From GCA-2401155 sp045047085 (GTDB taxonomy: Bacteria; Pseudomonadota; Alphaproteobacteria; Rhizobiales; Rhizobiaceae), in the NCBI GenBank assembly GCA_045047085.1, contig JASFYT010000034.1, positions 1 to 64,000 on the forward strand: 64,000 nucleotides of DNA, given 5' to 3'. The translations under genes were made by a program, and so were the position numbers. Under the pieces are notes generated by a model. The model searched no databases. It saw only the letters and a list, made by a program, of their open reading frames with translations, and was not told the origin of the DNA. This document shows, piece by piece, positions 25,782 through 34,640 of the stretch. Position 1 is the first letter of the stretch. Every line of letters starts with the position of its first letter.

Positions 25782-26213
25782 TTAGATATTTAAATCATTA
25801 ATGCCGGTATCGATATGCGGTGCCCAAAATGCGATGGATTCTGCAATTTGCGGAATAACTTCGCAGTCATTGGGTTCGCGCTCTTTGAACGAGAGTTCAA
25901 GACAGATTTCATTAATCTTGAACCAATCCACGTAATAGCGCCGCACATCTGGATCGGGGTGTCCAAAACGATTGAGCCTGCCATAAGGTCCAGTCATGCC
26001 AAAGGTAACCTGCACAACAGTCCGCCTTTGAGCGCCCTGCATTTCACGGGTCAACCGCCGTACAAGCGAAGCCGGCCAACTGGGATTGATAAACTCATGG
26101 GTGAGTTGTATATCGCGGATTTTGAGATCATGGGCTATGGTATCAACCGGATCTTTTATCTCAGCAAAGTGATTAACCAGCGGATTGGTGTTCAAAGAAA
26201 GAGTATAACTCAT
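25782..26213 (-). pseudogene. eryC: EryC-like sugar-phosphate isomerase, internally deleted
   Basis: The 143-residue frame matches the full-length protein at 47467-48402 (311 residues) at both ends: SLNTNPLVN...RDVQLTHEFINPSWP at the N-terminus and NEICLELSFKEREP...SIAFWAPH-D-GI-DLNI at the C-terminus. In the middle, WFK joins directly to INEICLEL, so 168 residues (504 bp) are missing in frame. The lost part holds most of the TIM barrel with probable metal ligands (the EFLFWEP and DIDHGD regions). The product is almost certainly inactive as an isomerase, although the frame is still open. Confidence 0.85.
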
Positions 26214-26214
26214 T

Positions 26215-27075
26215 CTAACCTCCCCTTTTTTTGCGGGAATACGAAAAATCTGGAATTATATAATCAGGAACAGCTCTGAGTTCCCTGCATTCCGCAACAA
26301 TTTTTGCGTCACTCATCTCCGCATGAATGCCGGTGCGCACCAATGCAGTCGCAAAACCTGCAGCCTGTCCGCCTTTGATATCATGCGCGGGACTATCGCC
26401 GATGCATAAAATTTTCTTAGGATCGGGTTTACCCAAAATTTCATACGCTTTATCATAAATCAGGGGATGGGGTTTTCCGATCCATTCAACTTTCCCGCCC
26501 AGGTCCTCATAAAGTTTGGCAATCCGGCCAGTGCTGAACATAGTTCCCTTTGAAGTGAGTTTTATCATATCCGGGTTGGTACAAAGACATTGCACACCGC
26601 GGCGCGCCGGTCCTTCCAAAATACTTTGGTAAGCCTCCAGCGGAATATCGCCTTCACGGCAACTGACCATAATAATCAATTCGGCCTCATCAGAATTTTG
26701 CGTAACACTTAACGGTAATCCAGCAATCGATGAAGTATCGTCATTCAACGCAATCACCAAAACTTTGGCACCTGCCGGTATCGTATTTCCAATCCGTTGT
26801 TCCAGATATCCAAAGGCTACTTCCCCGGACGAAAGAACCATTTCAAAGCTGTCCCGCGCAAACCCACTTGTCACCAGACGAGTATTATTTGGTTCAGACC
26901 GCCTGCCTGAATTTGAAATCAGGATGATACATTTTCCCATTTTCGCCAGACGTTTCAACGCCATCGGAGCGCGGGGATACGCACCCTCCCCACTTAACAA
27001 TACGCCAAACTGGTCGATCAAAAACACGTCATATTTATCAGTGAGTGCTTCAAGATCGGTTAAAGACTGGTTCAC
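26215..27075 (-). CDS. HAD-superfamily (IIA) hydrolase, NagD-like
   Basis: A sugar-phosphate phosphatase-like protein of 287 residues. Motif I is degenerate in spacing but visible (YDVFLIDQFGVLLSG), motif II is IILISNSGRR, and motif IV is ILCIGDSPAHDIKGGQAAGFATALVRTG. The longest frame starts at 27180, inside the upstream kinase. A GTG at 27075 overlaps the kinase stop (GTGA) and gives a normal N-terminus, so it is preferred. The same family precedes eryC in the decayed second copy at 48.4 kb. It could remove phosphate from dead-end sugar phosphates. Confidence 0.78.
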   Translation of the reverse strand: MNQSLTDLEALTDKYDVFLIDQFGVLLSGEGAYPRAPMALKRLAKMGKCIILISNSGRRSEPNNTRLVTSGFARDSFEMVLSSGEVAFGYLEQRIGNTIPAGAKVLVIALNDDTSSIAGLPLSVTQNSDEAELIIMVSCREGDIPLEAYQSILEGPARRGVQCLCTNPDMIKLTSKGTMFSTGRIAKLYEDLGGKVEWIGKPHPLIYDKAYEILGKPDPKKILCIGDSPAHDIKGGQAAGFATALVRTGIHAEMSDAKIVAECRELRAVPDYIIPDFSYSRKKRGG

Positions 27076-28337
27076 TTGTTCATTCCAAACCTTGCCAGCC
27101 GTGCCGTGCCGTATGCAGCTTCCATATTTAGGGGGACTGCCATTTCCACACCAAGGCGCCGCTCCCTCAATCGCGTCCAAATCAGGTTTTTTGCCCCACC
27201 GCCAACTGTTCGCAAAGAGGTCAATGTCGGTGCTCCAAGCTCTGCCAGTTTTTGATAAGCCATCGCCTCCACTTCGGCAATCCCTTCTAATAAACCTTTG
27301 AGAAATATGGCTCGGTCGTCCGGTCGCGGAGAAATCCGTGGTTCCAAATTGGGGTCTGAAATCGGAAAGCGCTCCCCGGGCTTTGACAATGGATAATAAT
27401 CCAACCCACTATCGCATTCGGGATCGATGGCGCTGGACAAGTTGACCATCTCCTCGAGTGTAAAATGTTCGAGTAACACATTACCACCGGTATTAGATGC
27501 CCCACCAGCGAGCCACTGATCAAGAATACGATGGCTGTAAACGCCAGAAGAGGGATCAAAAATTGGAGTGTCAGATAAAATCTTAATGGTCAAAGTCGTA
27601 CCAAGCGCGCTGACCCCATCTCCGGGCTTTTCAGCTCCAGTCGCCAGGAATGACGCACAACCATCTGTGGTTCCCGCAACAATTTTTACATGAGCAGGAA
27701 GCCCAAATTCACTTGCCATCGAAGGTAATATTTCAGCAAAAGGTGTCCCCGGCGCATTCACTTCCGGCAACAGCGTTAGATCAAGCCCTGTCTTGGAAAT
27801 CCAGTCTGGCCAACACCCCGCAATTGGATCGTATCCGGTTTTCAGAGCATTATTATCATCACTGGCATAAATACCACTTAGCTGTCCGGCTATCCAGTCA
27901 GCCTGATGCACCACACTGGCAGGCTTACAACTTTTCTGAAACATCAGCGCCTTGGCCATACCACTGGTTGGTCCATGGGCCGCACTTTCAAGCGGTGCAT
28001 ATTGTGCAATTGTTTTAAGGATCGATTTATCCTCGCATGGATCGTTATACATGCGTCCCTGAGCCAGCGGACAACCTTTGACGTCAGTCGGGATCATCGT
28101 ACCCGATGTGCCATCAACGCATATGGCCACCACTTTGGTGCTATCGATCTGGTTCAATGCAGCGCTTAACGCGGTCTTTGCTGCTGCCCACCAAATATCA
28201 GGGTCACGGTAATTGTTACCATGATCCGCCATCATGGATTTCCCCTCGCCGACCACATCTCCCTCGTGGGACATAGCGATAGCACGCGCACCGGATGTGC
28301 CTAAATCAAGCCCGACATAGATCGCATCATTCGGCAT
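27072..28337 (-). CDS. FGGY-family carbohydrate kinase
   Basis: A kinase of 421 residues, shorter than the ~500 of xylulokinase. The phosphate-1 motif DLGTSGARAIAMSHEG starts the protein, TSGTMIPTD is present, and the adenosine region is LRTVGGGAKNLIWTRLRE. The start at 28337 (MPNDAIYVG) is preferred over 28364. With the class II aldolase just upstream it may form a kinase/aldolase pair acting on a ketose such as ribulose or erythrulose; the substrate is not deducible. Its stop overlaps the GTG start of the HAD gene. Confidence 0.82.
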   Translation of the reverse strand: MPNDAIYVGLDLGTSGARAIAMSHEGDVVGEGKSMMADHGNNYRDPDIWWAAAKTALSAALNQIDSTKVVAICVDGTSGTMIPTDVKGCPLAQGRMYNDPCEDKSILKTIAQYAPLESAAHGPTSGMAKALMFQKSCKPASVVHQADWIAGQLSGIYASDDNNALKTGYDPIAGCWPDWISKTGLDLTLLPEVNAPGTPFAEILPSMASEFGLPAHVKIVAGTTDGCASFLATGAEKPGDGVSALGTTLTIKILSDTPIFDPSSGVYSHRILDQWLAGGASNTGGNVLLEHFTLEEMVNLSSAIDPECDSGLDYYPLSKPGERFPISDPNLEPRISPRPDDRAIFLKGLLEGIAEVEAMAYQKLAELGAPTLTSLRTVGGGAKNLIWTRLRERRLGVEMAVPLNMEAAYGTARLARFGMNK

Positions 28338-29376
28338 TGAGCGCCTTTCGATATTTTTCCGCATCCCAATCCAGAAGTTCCAAATTTTGTTCGTGGGTCA
28401 AATAGCAAAGCTCCGCGTCCACCGGTAGACGCAGCAGCACATCTACCAAGCATCGCATCAATGCATGGGCGCCGCTGCTCGCATCCCTGCGAACCAAAAC
28501 GCCCTGCTCCGGTACAATCAGAAAAACCGGCGCAGGAGCACCAGTTTTCAGTACTCTTGTCTTTGCCTGAATTGGCGATTCATCGTCCGCCAACGCCGTT
28601 GCACCGATACCACAAAAAATCACATGGTCAGGATAAAGGCTGCCTGATGTGGCCTGTTTCACCCGAACAGGATCAAGCGCCAACTGATGAAGCATCAGAT
28701 ATTCAGGTAACACATACTCGCTCGATTGCGCCAATTCCTCCAGAGACGTCAGATCAGGCGCGACTTCAGGCTGGCTGTCGATTGCCAGCCGCTTATGCAC
28801 TTCAATTAACAGCGCGTGAGCCTGCTCAACACTATCACCCGCGACAATCACTCCATGATTACCAAGAACAACTACGTTGGTCTTTCCATCAAGTCTCTGG
28901 ATAACAAGATTGGCAAGGGTCGCACCCGGTTTTACATATTGAACCAGCGCCCAGTTAAGCCCCGCAAGTGTTGTTGCAAGCAATTCCTCACGCTCCACTT
29001 GCACGGCATGAACGATGGTGTGAATGCAGTGAGCGTGAAGAACTATTTTCTGAGAAAAAACCGCATGAAGGCTGGTCTCAATTGATGGGCGAAGATCAAG
29101 CCCGCCAGGTAACAAAAATTCAGCCGGCTGGTCTGCACGCGCTTCGCCAGCAAGCATCGAGCGCCGCATTTTCAGCAGATCAACCGGAACAAATATATCT
29201 TTGTCTTCAGCATCAGCCAGCAATGTTCCCGATGCCTTAATCCACATCACATCGCCATCCTTAATGGATGTATTCCCTCCCGCTGATTGAACTAGCATTG
29301 GGTCTGCGCCTATCTCGGCAGAAACCTTTCGGAGTGCTGCAAATTCTTCAAGTTCAGGCTGATTTAACGGAGTCAT
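28327..29376 (-). CDS. Class II aldolase/adducin family protein
   Basis: About 349 residues. Family features are the N-terminal LVQSAGGNTSIKDGDVMWIKASGT (phosphate-binding glycine/threonine loop), metal ligands in VLHAHCIHTIVHA and a third His in VVLGNHGVIVAG. Zn-dependent class II aldolases cleave phosphorylated ketoses to DHAP or glycolaldehyde plus an aldehyde. A start at 29376 is chosen (23-bp overlap with eryB); the frame from 29409 would overlap more. It resembles the aldolase half of bifunctional aldolase/SDR proteins, whose SDR tail remains at 55491-55931. Confidence 0.82.
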   Translation of the reverse strand: MTPLNQPELEEFAALRKVSAEIGADPMLVQSAGGNTSIKDGDVMWIKASGTLLADAEDKDIFVPVDLLKMRRSMLAGEARADQPAEFLLPGGLDLRPSIETSLHAVFSQKIVLHAHCIHTIVHAVQVEREELLATTLAGLNWALVQYVKPGATLANLVIQRLDGKTNVVVLGNHGVIVAGDSVEQAHALLIEVHKRLAIDSQPEVAPDLTSLEELAQSSEYVLPEYLMLHQLALDPVRVKQATSGSLYPDHVIFCGIGATALADDESPIQAKTRVLKTGAPAPVFLIVPEQGVLVRRDASSGAHALMRCLVDVLLRLPVDAELCYLTHEQNLELLDWDAEKYRKALNAE

Positions 29377-30904
29377 TTTCGTACCATACTTTAAATTTGG
29401 ATTTTTCATTATTGCTCATATGCAGACCGTGTTTGGTCCGACGATATAAAATGTCTTCAACTGAAATTGCCCATTCTTTTTCACACAAATAGCGCACTTC
29501 GCTTTGATATAATAGCGGCCCAAACTTGATACCCAAACCGTCCAGCGATCCCGCCCGAGACAGTATCTCATTCGAACGCGTTCCATAGAGCCGCGCATAA
29601 TGTGTGGCGAGATCATCAGGCAACCACGGATATTCACGGAGTACAGATTTCAGAAACCCATCAAAATCAGCATCCGGAAATTCCCCACCGGGAAGTATTG
29701 CTTCGGCAGTCCAGTCCTTACCCATATCCGGGAATGTTTTATCCAGACGATGCATCGCTTGTTCAGCGAGTTTGCGGAACGTCGTGATCTTGCCACCAAA
29801 AATGTTCAGTAATGGTGCGCCACCATTTGTATCAAGATCAAAAACATAATCGCGGGTCACTGCGCTGGGATTGCCCTTGCCATCATCAAATAATGGTCGC
29901 ACACCGGAGAAGCTTTCAAGTACATCTTTACGGTTTAATTTCTGTTTGAAATAGCGGTTTACAACAGCAATTAGATAATAGATCTCGTCCTCATCCACGG
30001 TGACATCTTCTGGGGCACCTTCATATGGAATATCGGTCGTGCCAATAAGCGCTTTATCCCCTTCATAAGGGTTTATGAATATCACGCGCTTATCTTTGTT
30101 TTGTACCAGGTAGGCCTGTTCCCCATCCCAGAATTTGGGAACAACAATATGACTGCCCTTGATCAACAGCACTTCACGCGTGGAATTGGAGCCTGCAACG
30201 CGGCTGATAATGTCATTCACCCACGGCCCGCCTGCATTAACAATTGCACGCGCTGTAATCTCAGATTTTTCATCCGACATGGAGTTTGTAATCTCGACCT
30301 TCCACACATCACCTTCCCTGCGCACGGTGTTACAAACGGTACGGGTCAGAATTTTTGCGCCCTTCTCAGCAGCATCGATAGCATTCAGCATTACAAGGCG
30401 GGCATCATCAACCCAACAGTCAGAATATTCAAACCCCTTGGAGAAATGATCCTTGATTGGGGCACCCTTTGGATCATTCCGTAGATTGAGCACACGCGTT
30501 CCGGGCAGCTTTTTGCGTCCTCCCAGGTTGTCATACAAAAACAAACCCAGGCGGATCAGCCACGCGGGTCTGTCCTGAGGGCTATGGGGTAAAACAAATC
30601 GCATTGGCCAAATGATATGTGCTGCCGAGTTCAACAAAACTTCACGTTCAATCAAGGATTCACGCACTAAACGAAATTCATAATATTCCAAATAGCGCAG
30701 CCCACCATGAACCAGTTTTCCAGATCGTGAAGACGTCCCCTGAGCCAAATCATCCTTTTCACAAAGTACAACCGATAGTCCACGACCAGACGCATCCCGC
30801 GCAATACCAGTTCCATTGATACCGCCACCTATTATAAAAAGGTCAACCGTATCTTTTGCATCAACTCTCATATGGGCAATGTTTTGATTGGGCTTGTCGT
30901 TCAT
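29354..30904 (-). CDS. eryB: GlpD-family FAD dehydrogenase, probable erythritol-4-phosphate dehydrogenase
   Basis: A 516-residue flavoprotein of the GlpD family. The FAD-binding motif IIGGGINGTGIARDASGRG lies near residue 25, then GTSSRSGKLVHGGLRYLEYYEF, and GVRPLFDDG near the substrate site. It should oxidise L-erythritol-4-phosphate to the tetrulose phosphate and pass electrons to the membrane quinone pool. Its place behind eryA in an EryD-headed operon supports EryB over ordinary glycerol-3-phosphate dehydrogenase. A GlpD paralogue lies at 45432-47051. Confidence 0.87.
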   Translation of the reverse strand: MNDKPNQNIAHMRVDAKDTVDLFIIGGGINGTGIARDASGRGLSVVLCEKDDLAQGTSSRSGKLVHGGLRYLEYYEFRLVRESLIEREVLLNSAAHIIWPMRFVLPHSPQDRPAWLIRLGLFLYDNLGGRKKLPGTRVLNLRNDPKGAPIKDHFSKGFEYSDCWVDDARLVMLNAIDAAEKGAKILTRTVCNTVRREGDVWKVEITNSMSDEKSEITARAIVNAGGPWVNDIISRVAGSNSTREVLLIKGSHIVVPKFWDGEQAYLVQNKDKRVIFINPYEGDKALIGTTDIPYEGAPEDVTVDEDEIYYLIAVVNRYFKQKLNRKDVLESFSGVRPLFDDGKGNPSAVTRDYVFDLDTNGGAPLLNIFGGKITTFRKLAEQAMHRLDKTFPDMGKDWTAEAILPGGEFPDADFDGFLKSVLREYPWLPDDLATHYARLYGTRSNEILSRAGSLDGLGIKFGPLLYQSEVRYLCEKEWAISVEDILYRRTKHGLHMSNNEKSKFKVWYENDSVKSA

Positions 30905-30913
30905 TCTAATATC

Positions 30914-31954
30914 TCAGCAAGGATTTCGCGGAGGTTCGCCAGATATAAAGCGGCGGACCTCTTCGGCGGCTTGTTCAGCTGCATAGGTAATAGTACGAAC
31001 AGATGCCCCCGCAATGTGTGGTGTCAGGGTAACATTTTCCAATTTCAAGAGAGGCCAGTCGGCAGGCACGGGCTCCACCGCAAAAGTTTCCAACATAGCG
31101 CTGCCAAGGTTACCATCAGTCAAGGCCTCGTAAAGCGCATCATAATCACAAAGAGGCCCTCGCGCCGTATTCACAAAAAGCGCACCCTGTTTCATTTTGG
31201 CAAAGCTTTCCTTGTTCATGATGTGACGGGTTTCTTCGGTCACTCTTGGATGAAGGGTGACCACATCTGAACTCTCCAGCAAGGTATCAAGACTGACTAG
31301 CTCAACACCAGCATCCCCATCATGTGGGTCCAATTGAACATAAGGATCATTAACAAGAATTTTCGCTCCGAACGCCCGCAATAACCGCACTACTTTAGTA
31401 CCTATATTGCCATAACCAATCACACCGACCGTGAGTTCATTTAGTTCTCGTCCAGTGATATCAGCACGATATAAATCGCCGCGCCAGTCCCCTTTGCGCA
31501 ATGCCTCATGCCCCAAACGAATTTTTCGAGTTTCAGCCAGAATGGCGCCAATCGTAAACTCCGCAACAGCACTGGCATTTCTACCCGGTGTGTTAACAAC
31601 AAAAATTCCATGGTCGCGCGCCGCGACCATATCAATATTCACCGGTCCACCCCGTGAAACTGCGATCATTTTGAGGTTCGGGAGCCTTTCCAGCATTTCC
31701 CGCGACATCGGCGCCAGATGGGTCACGAGAATTTCTGCATCCCCAATAAAATCAATTACATCTTCCGCTGTGCCAAAATACTCGTACAACCCCTCAATAC
31801 CACCTTCAGAATTTCCATTTTTCATGGGTTCATCGGGCCAATTATATTTTTGGGTGTTTGTGGTAATGAGCCCACCGCATATCTCTTGCAGTTTTTCATC
31901 AAACACTTCCGGCAACATGAAATGATCGCCAATTATTGCAATCTGTCTGGTCAT
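30914..31954 (-). CDS. D-isomer-specific 2-hydroxyacid dehydrogenase
   Basis: A 346-residue NAD-linked dehydrogenase. The Rossmann motif is VGVIGYGNIGTKVVRLLRAFG. The catalytic residues are Arg in FVNTARGPLCDY, Glu in AMLETFAVEP and His in LTPHIAGAS. The start at 31954 overlaps the eryA stop as ATGA; the frame from 31996 is longer. It resembles phosphoglycerate dehydrogenase-like proteins. This enzyme type is not part of the standard ery pathway, so it suggests an extra branch, for example from a sugar acid such as tetronate or from a kinase/aldolase product. Confidence 0.85.
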   Translation of the reverse strand: MTRQIAIIGDHFMLPEVFDEKLQEICGGLITTNTQKYNWPDEPMKNGNSEGGIEGLYEYFGTAEDVIDFIGDAEILVTHLAPMSREMLERLPNLKMIAVSRGGPVNIDMVAARDHGIFVVNTPGRNASAVAEFTIGAILAETRKIRLGHEALRKGDWRGDLYRADITGRELNELTVGVIGYGNIGTKVVRLLRAFGAKILVNDPYVQLDPHDGDAGVELVSLDTLLESSDVVTLHPRVTEETRHIMNKESFAKMKQGALFVNTARGPLCDYDALYEALTDGNLGSAMLETFAVEPVPADWPLLKLENVTLTPHIAGASVRTITYAAEQAAEEVRRFISGEPPRNPC

Positions 31955-33516
31955 TCTATCTCTCCTGTTCCCTGAGAACTGGCAAGGCCTGCCCAAACAG
32001 GCGACAATGTTTGGCGTGCGGTGTAATATTGTGGGAATAATTTGTCATATATATCTGCGAGATCGGGGTCTGGCGTTTCAACAGAACCAAGCAATGGCGT
32101 CACCCAGACATCAATGCAATCTTCAATTCGCTCATAGGCACCGACTGCAACTGCAGCCATCATTGCAGCCCCGGCGGCACCTGCTTCTTCGCGGGAGGAG
32201 CATCTAACGGGCCTGTTTAGAACAGCACTCAGAATACCACGCAACGGGTCAGATTTTGCCGCACCACCGGTGAGACGTACTTCATTTGGCAAATCACCCA
32301 TGGCCTCGTAACAATCTCGCGCAGCCATACCCAATCCCTCGACTACGCCGCGCATCATATCTCCAAAACGGTGGGATGAATTGAGACCGACAAAGCCAGC
32401 CCGTGCATCATTGCTAACAAAAGGACCACGCTCTCCAGCCTCTGAGATATAAGGGTGGTATAACATACCCCCAGCTTTGCCGGAGTTAATCCAGCGATCC
32501 ACATGGGTAAGCAATTCAGAATGTGTGACCTTAACCCCAAGGTCTGAAATCAAATCGGAAGCAACGTTTAGCATCCAGTCAATATTTAAGGTCGAAGCCA
32601 TATTGGATTGTATTTGAGCCACCAAACCATCAATTGGCAGCGCCATTACATAACCAGTTTTTTCCTCATTTAGCTGCACATCCTGCACTAAAGTGGCGCG
32701 CATATGCATTCCGGTTGAACCCACAATGGTACAACCGGCATTTGTATCTTTGGTATAAATACCCGCCCCCAGCGCGGTACAAACCACATCAACATACCCA
32801 AGCGAAACAGGTGTTCCCTGTAGCAAACCTGTTTGCGACGCCGCATCAACACTCAAACCGTGCATGATTTTTGTACCATCGATAATCGGCGGCAACATGC
32901 TACGTCTGGAAGTAAGACCTAGAATTTCGATGACTTCGTCATCATATTCACTTGTGCGGTAATTCCCGAAGGTGAAACTTGCCTCTGATGGGTCAACCAC
33001 CCGCTCACCTGTGAGGTTGAAATAGAGCCAGTCCTTGCAATGGAAAGCAGTCTCGGCTCCGTCAATAAGCTCTGGCATATCCGATTGCATATAGGCCAAT
33101 TGTGCGCCCTGCTGGCACGAATTAAGCCCCGCCCCGGTTTTTTCAAACCGTAACCTGTCTTCAGGCTTTGCTCGTAAACGTTGCACCTGAGGTGCAGAAC
33201 GTGAATCAAGCCAAAGCCAGCCATCTCCAACGGACGCTCCATTCTTGTCAATAAGCCATGTGCCATCGCCCTGCCCTGTCACTGCCAAAGCGGCAACTCG
33301 TTCAGCAAGATTTGGAACTTTCTCCGCCAAATCCCGGAGGGTTTTCGTGCAATCTTCCCACGTCTGACCAAGCGACTGACTGGCTGTACCATCAGCGAGC
33401 ACAGTATATCTATTGGGAACGGAAGCAGCAGCAATCTGTCGCCCCGAAAGATCAAATGCCACGGATTTAACAACCGATGTGCCAGAATCTATCCCAATGA
33501 GAATGTCCTTGCTCAT
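31951..33516 (-). CDS. eryA: Erythritol kinase (FGGY family)
   Basis: A 521-residue kinase with the opening DILIGIDSGTSVVKSVAFDLSG, very like EryA of Brucella and Sinorhizobium. It further shows ALAVTGQGDGTWLIDK, GWLWLDSRSAPQV, TIVGSTGMHMRA and the C-terminal VRLTGGAAKSDPLRGILS. It phosphorylates erythritol to L-erythritol-4-phosphate, the entry step of the pathway. It lies between the ABC transporter genes and the dehydrogenase genes, and overlaps the downstream gene by 4 bp. Activity on related polyols (adonitol, threitol) cannot be excluded. Confidence 0.87.
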   Translation of the reverse strand: MSKDILIGIDSGTSVVKSVAFDLSGRQIAAASVPNRYTVLADGTASQSLGQTWEDCTKTLRDLAEKVPNLAERVAALAVTGQGDGTWLIDKNGASVGDGWLWLDSRSAPQVQRLRAKPEDRLRFEKTGAGLNSCQQGAQLAYMQSDMPELIDGAETAFHCKDWLYFNLTGERVVDPSEASFTFGNYRTSEYDDEVIEILGLTSRRSMLPPIIDGTKIMHGLSVDAASQTGLLQGTPVSLGYVDVVCTALGAGIYTKDTNAGCTIVGSTGMHMRATLVQDVQLNEEKTGYVMALPIDGLVAQIQSNMASTLNIDWMLNVASDLISDLGVKVTHSELLTHVDRWINSGKAGGMLYHPYISEAGERGPFVSNDARAGFVGLNSSHRFGDMMRGVVEGLGMAARDCYEAMGDLPNEVRLTGGAAKSDPLRGILSAVLNRPVRCSSREEAGAAGAAMMAAVAVGAYERIEDCIDVWVTPLLGSVETPDPDLADIYDKLFPQYYTARQTLSPVWAGLASSQGTGEIE

Positions 33517-34640
33517 CAGGCAATATCCTGCCCATGACTGACCGCCATACCGGATGCCGGGTTAAAAACATGGAGACTGGCCGGATCCAATATAACAGAT
33601 ATGGGCTGCCCTTCTTCCAATTTGGCCCGGTCATGCTCAACCAATACTATTGTACCGCCTGCAAATTTCGCGGCTATGTGACTTTGGTCTCCCAGCCACT
33701 GGTTTGCTATGACAATCCCGGGAGCTCCCTCATCACTGAGCTTAACCGCGTAAGGTCTCACACCAATGACAACATCTTTCATTGATAGTAGTTTTTCACG
33801 AACATCAGGTGCGAAATCCCCTTCTGGATAACTCAGATCAAGCCCGCCTTCCAATTTGAGATCCAACTTCCCATTTGCGCTCGAAACTACTGCCGGAAAA
33901 ACATTCATTGGCGGTTCACCGATAAAAGTGCCGGTAAAAAGATTTGCCGGCCGTTCTTTGATTTCTTCGGGGCTGGCATATTGCTGAAGTTCGCCGTCTT
34001 CCATCACAGCGATCTTGTCAGCCAATGCATTCGCTTCCGTCTGGTCGTGTGTTACCAGAATAGCTGTCAGACCGCGTTCCTTGACGTAGTGTTTGATACG
34101 ACCGCGCAACAATGTACGCAATTGCGGTTCGAGTTGCCCCATAGGTTCATCAAGAAGGTGCAGATCAGCATCGCGGATCAAAGCACGGGCAAGTGACGCA
34201 CGTTGCTGCTGCCCGCCAGATATTGAAGATGGAAAGCGCTCCAGAATATCTGAAATCTCGAGCATGCTCGCAATATCGTCAACTTTGCTGGTTATGTCGC
34301 CCGCACTCAAACTAGTAGCCTTGAGCGCAAAGGCAATATTGTCTCGCACCGAAACTGTGGGATAAAGAGAATATCCCTCAAACGCCATCGCAACATTGCG
34401 TTTGACTGGGCGCAGCATATGCACTTCACGCCCGGCCAGATGAATTTTACCACGACTTGTTGATTCAAAACCCGCAACCATCCGCAAAGTCGATGTCTTA
34501 CCGCAACCTGATGACCCAAGCAGGGCAACAATATCACCTTGCTCCACCTCCAGATTAATATCCTTGACCGCATGAACCCCAGCATCAATGGTGCCATAGA
34601 ATTTGTCGATATTTTCTAGTCTCAGCAAGGGTTGATTCAT
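33516..34640 (-). CDS. ABC sugar/polyol transporter ATPase, GlpT/UgpC-like
   Basis: A 374-residue CUT1 ATPase. Walker A GSSGCGKTS, signature ISGGQQQRASLARAL, Walker B LHLLDEPMGQLEPQLR, and the H-loop LVTHDQTEANAL are all functional in form. A C-terminal TOBE-type region follows. It pairs with the divergent ATPase encoded just upstream, with which it overlaps by 4 bp. The two-ATPase CUT1 layout recalls the GlpSTPQV glycerol transporter of rhizobia. It shares one base with the eryA start. Confidence 0.88.
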   Translation of the reverse strand: MNQPLLRLENIDKFYGTIDAGVHAVKDINLEVEQGDIVALLGSSGCGKTSTLRMVAGFESTSRGKIHLAGREVHMLRPVKRNVAMAFEGYSLYPTVSVRDNIAFALKATSLSAGDITSKVDDIASMLEISDILERFPSSISGGQQQRASLARALIRDADLHLLDEPMGQLEPQLRTLLRGRIKHYVKERGLTAILVTHDQTEANALADKIAVMEDGELQQYASPEEIKERPANLFTGTFIGEPPMNVFPAVVSSANGKLDLKLEGGLDLSYPEGDFAPDVREKLLSMKDVVIGVRPYAVKLSDEGAPGIVIANQWLGDQSHIAAKFAGGTIVLVEHDRAKLEEGQPISVILDPASLHVFNPASGMAVSHGQDIA

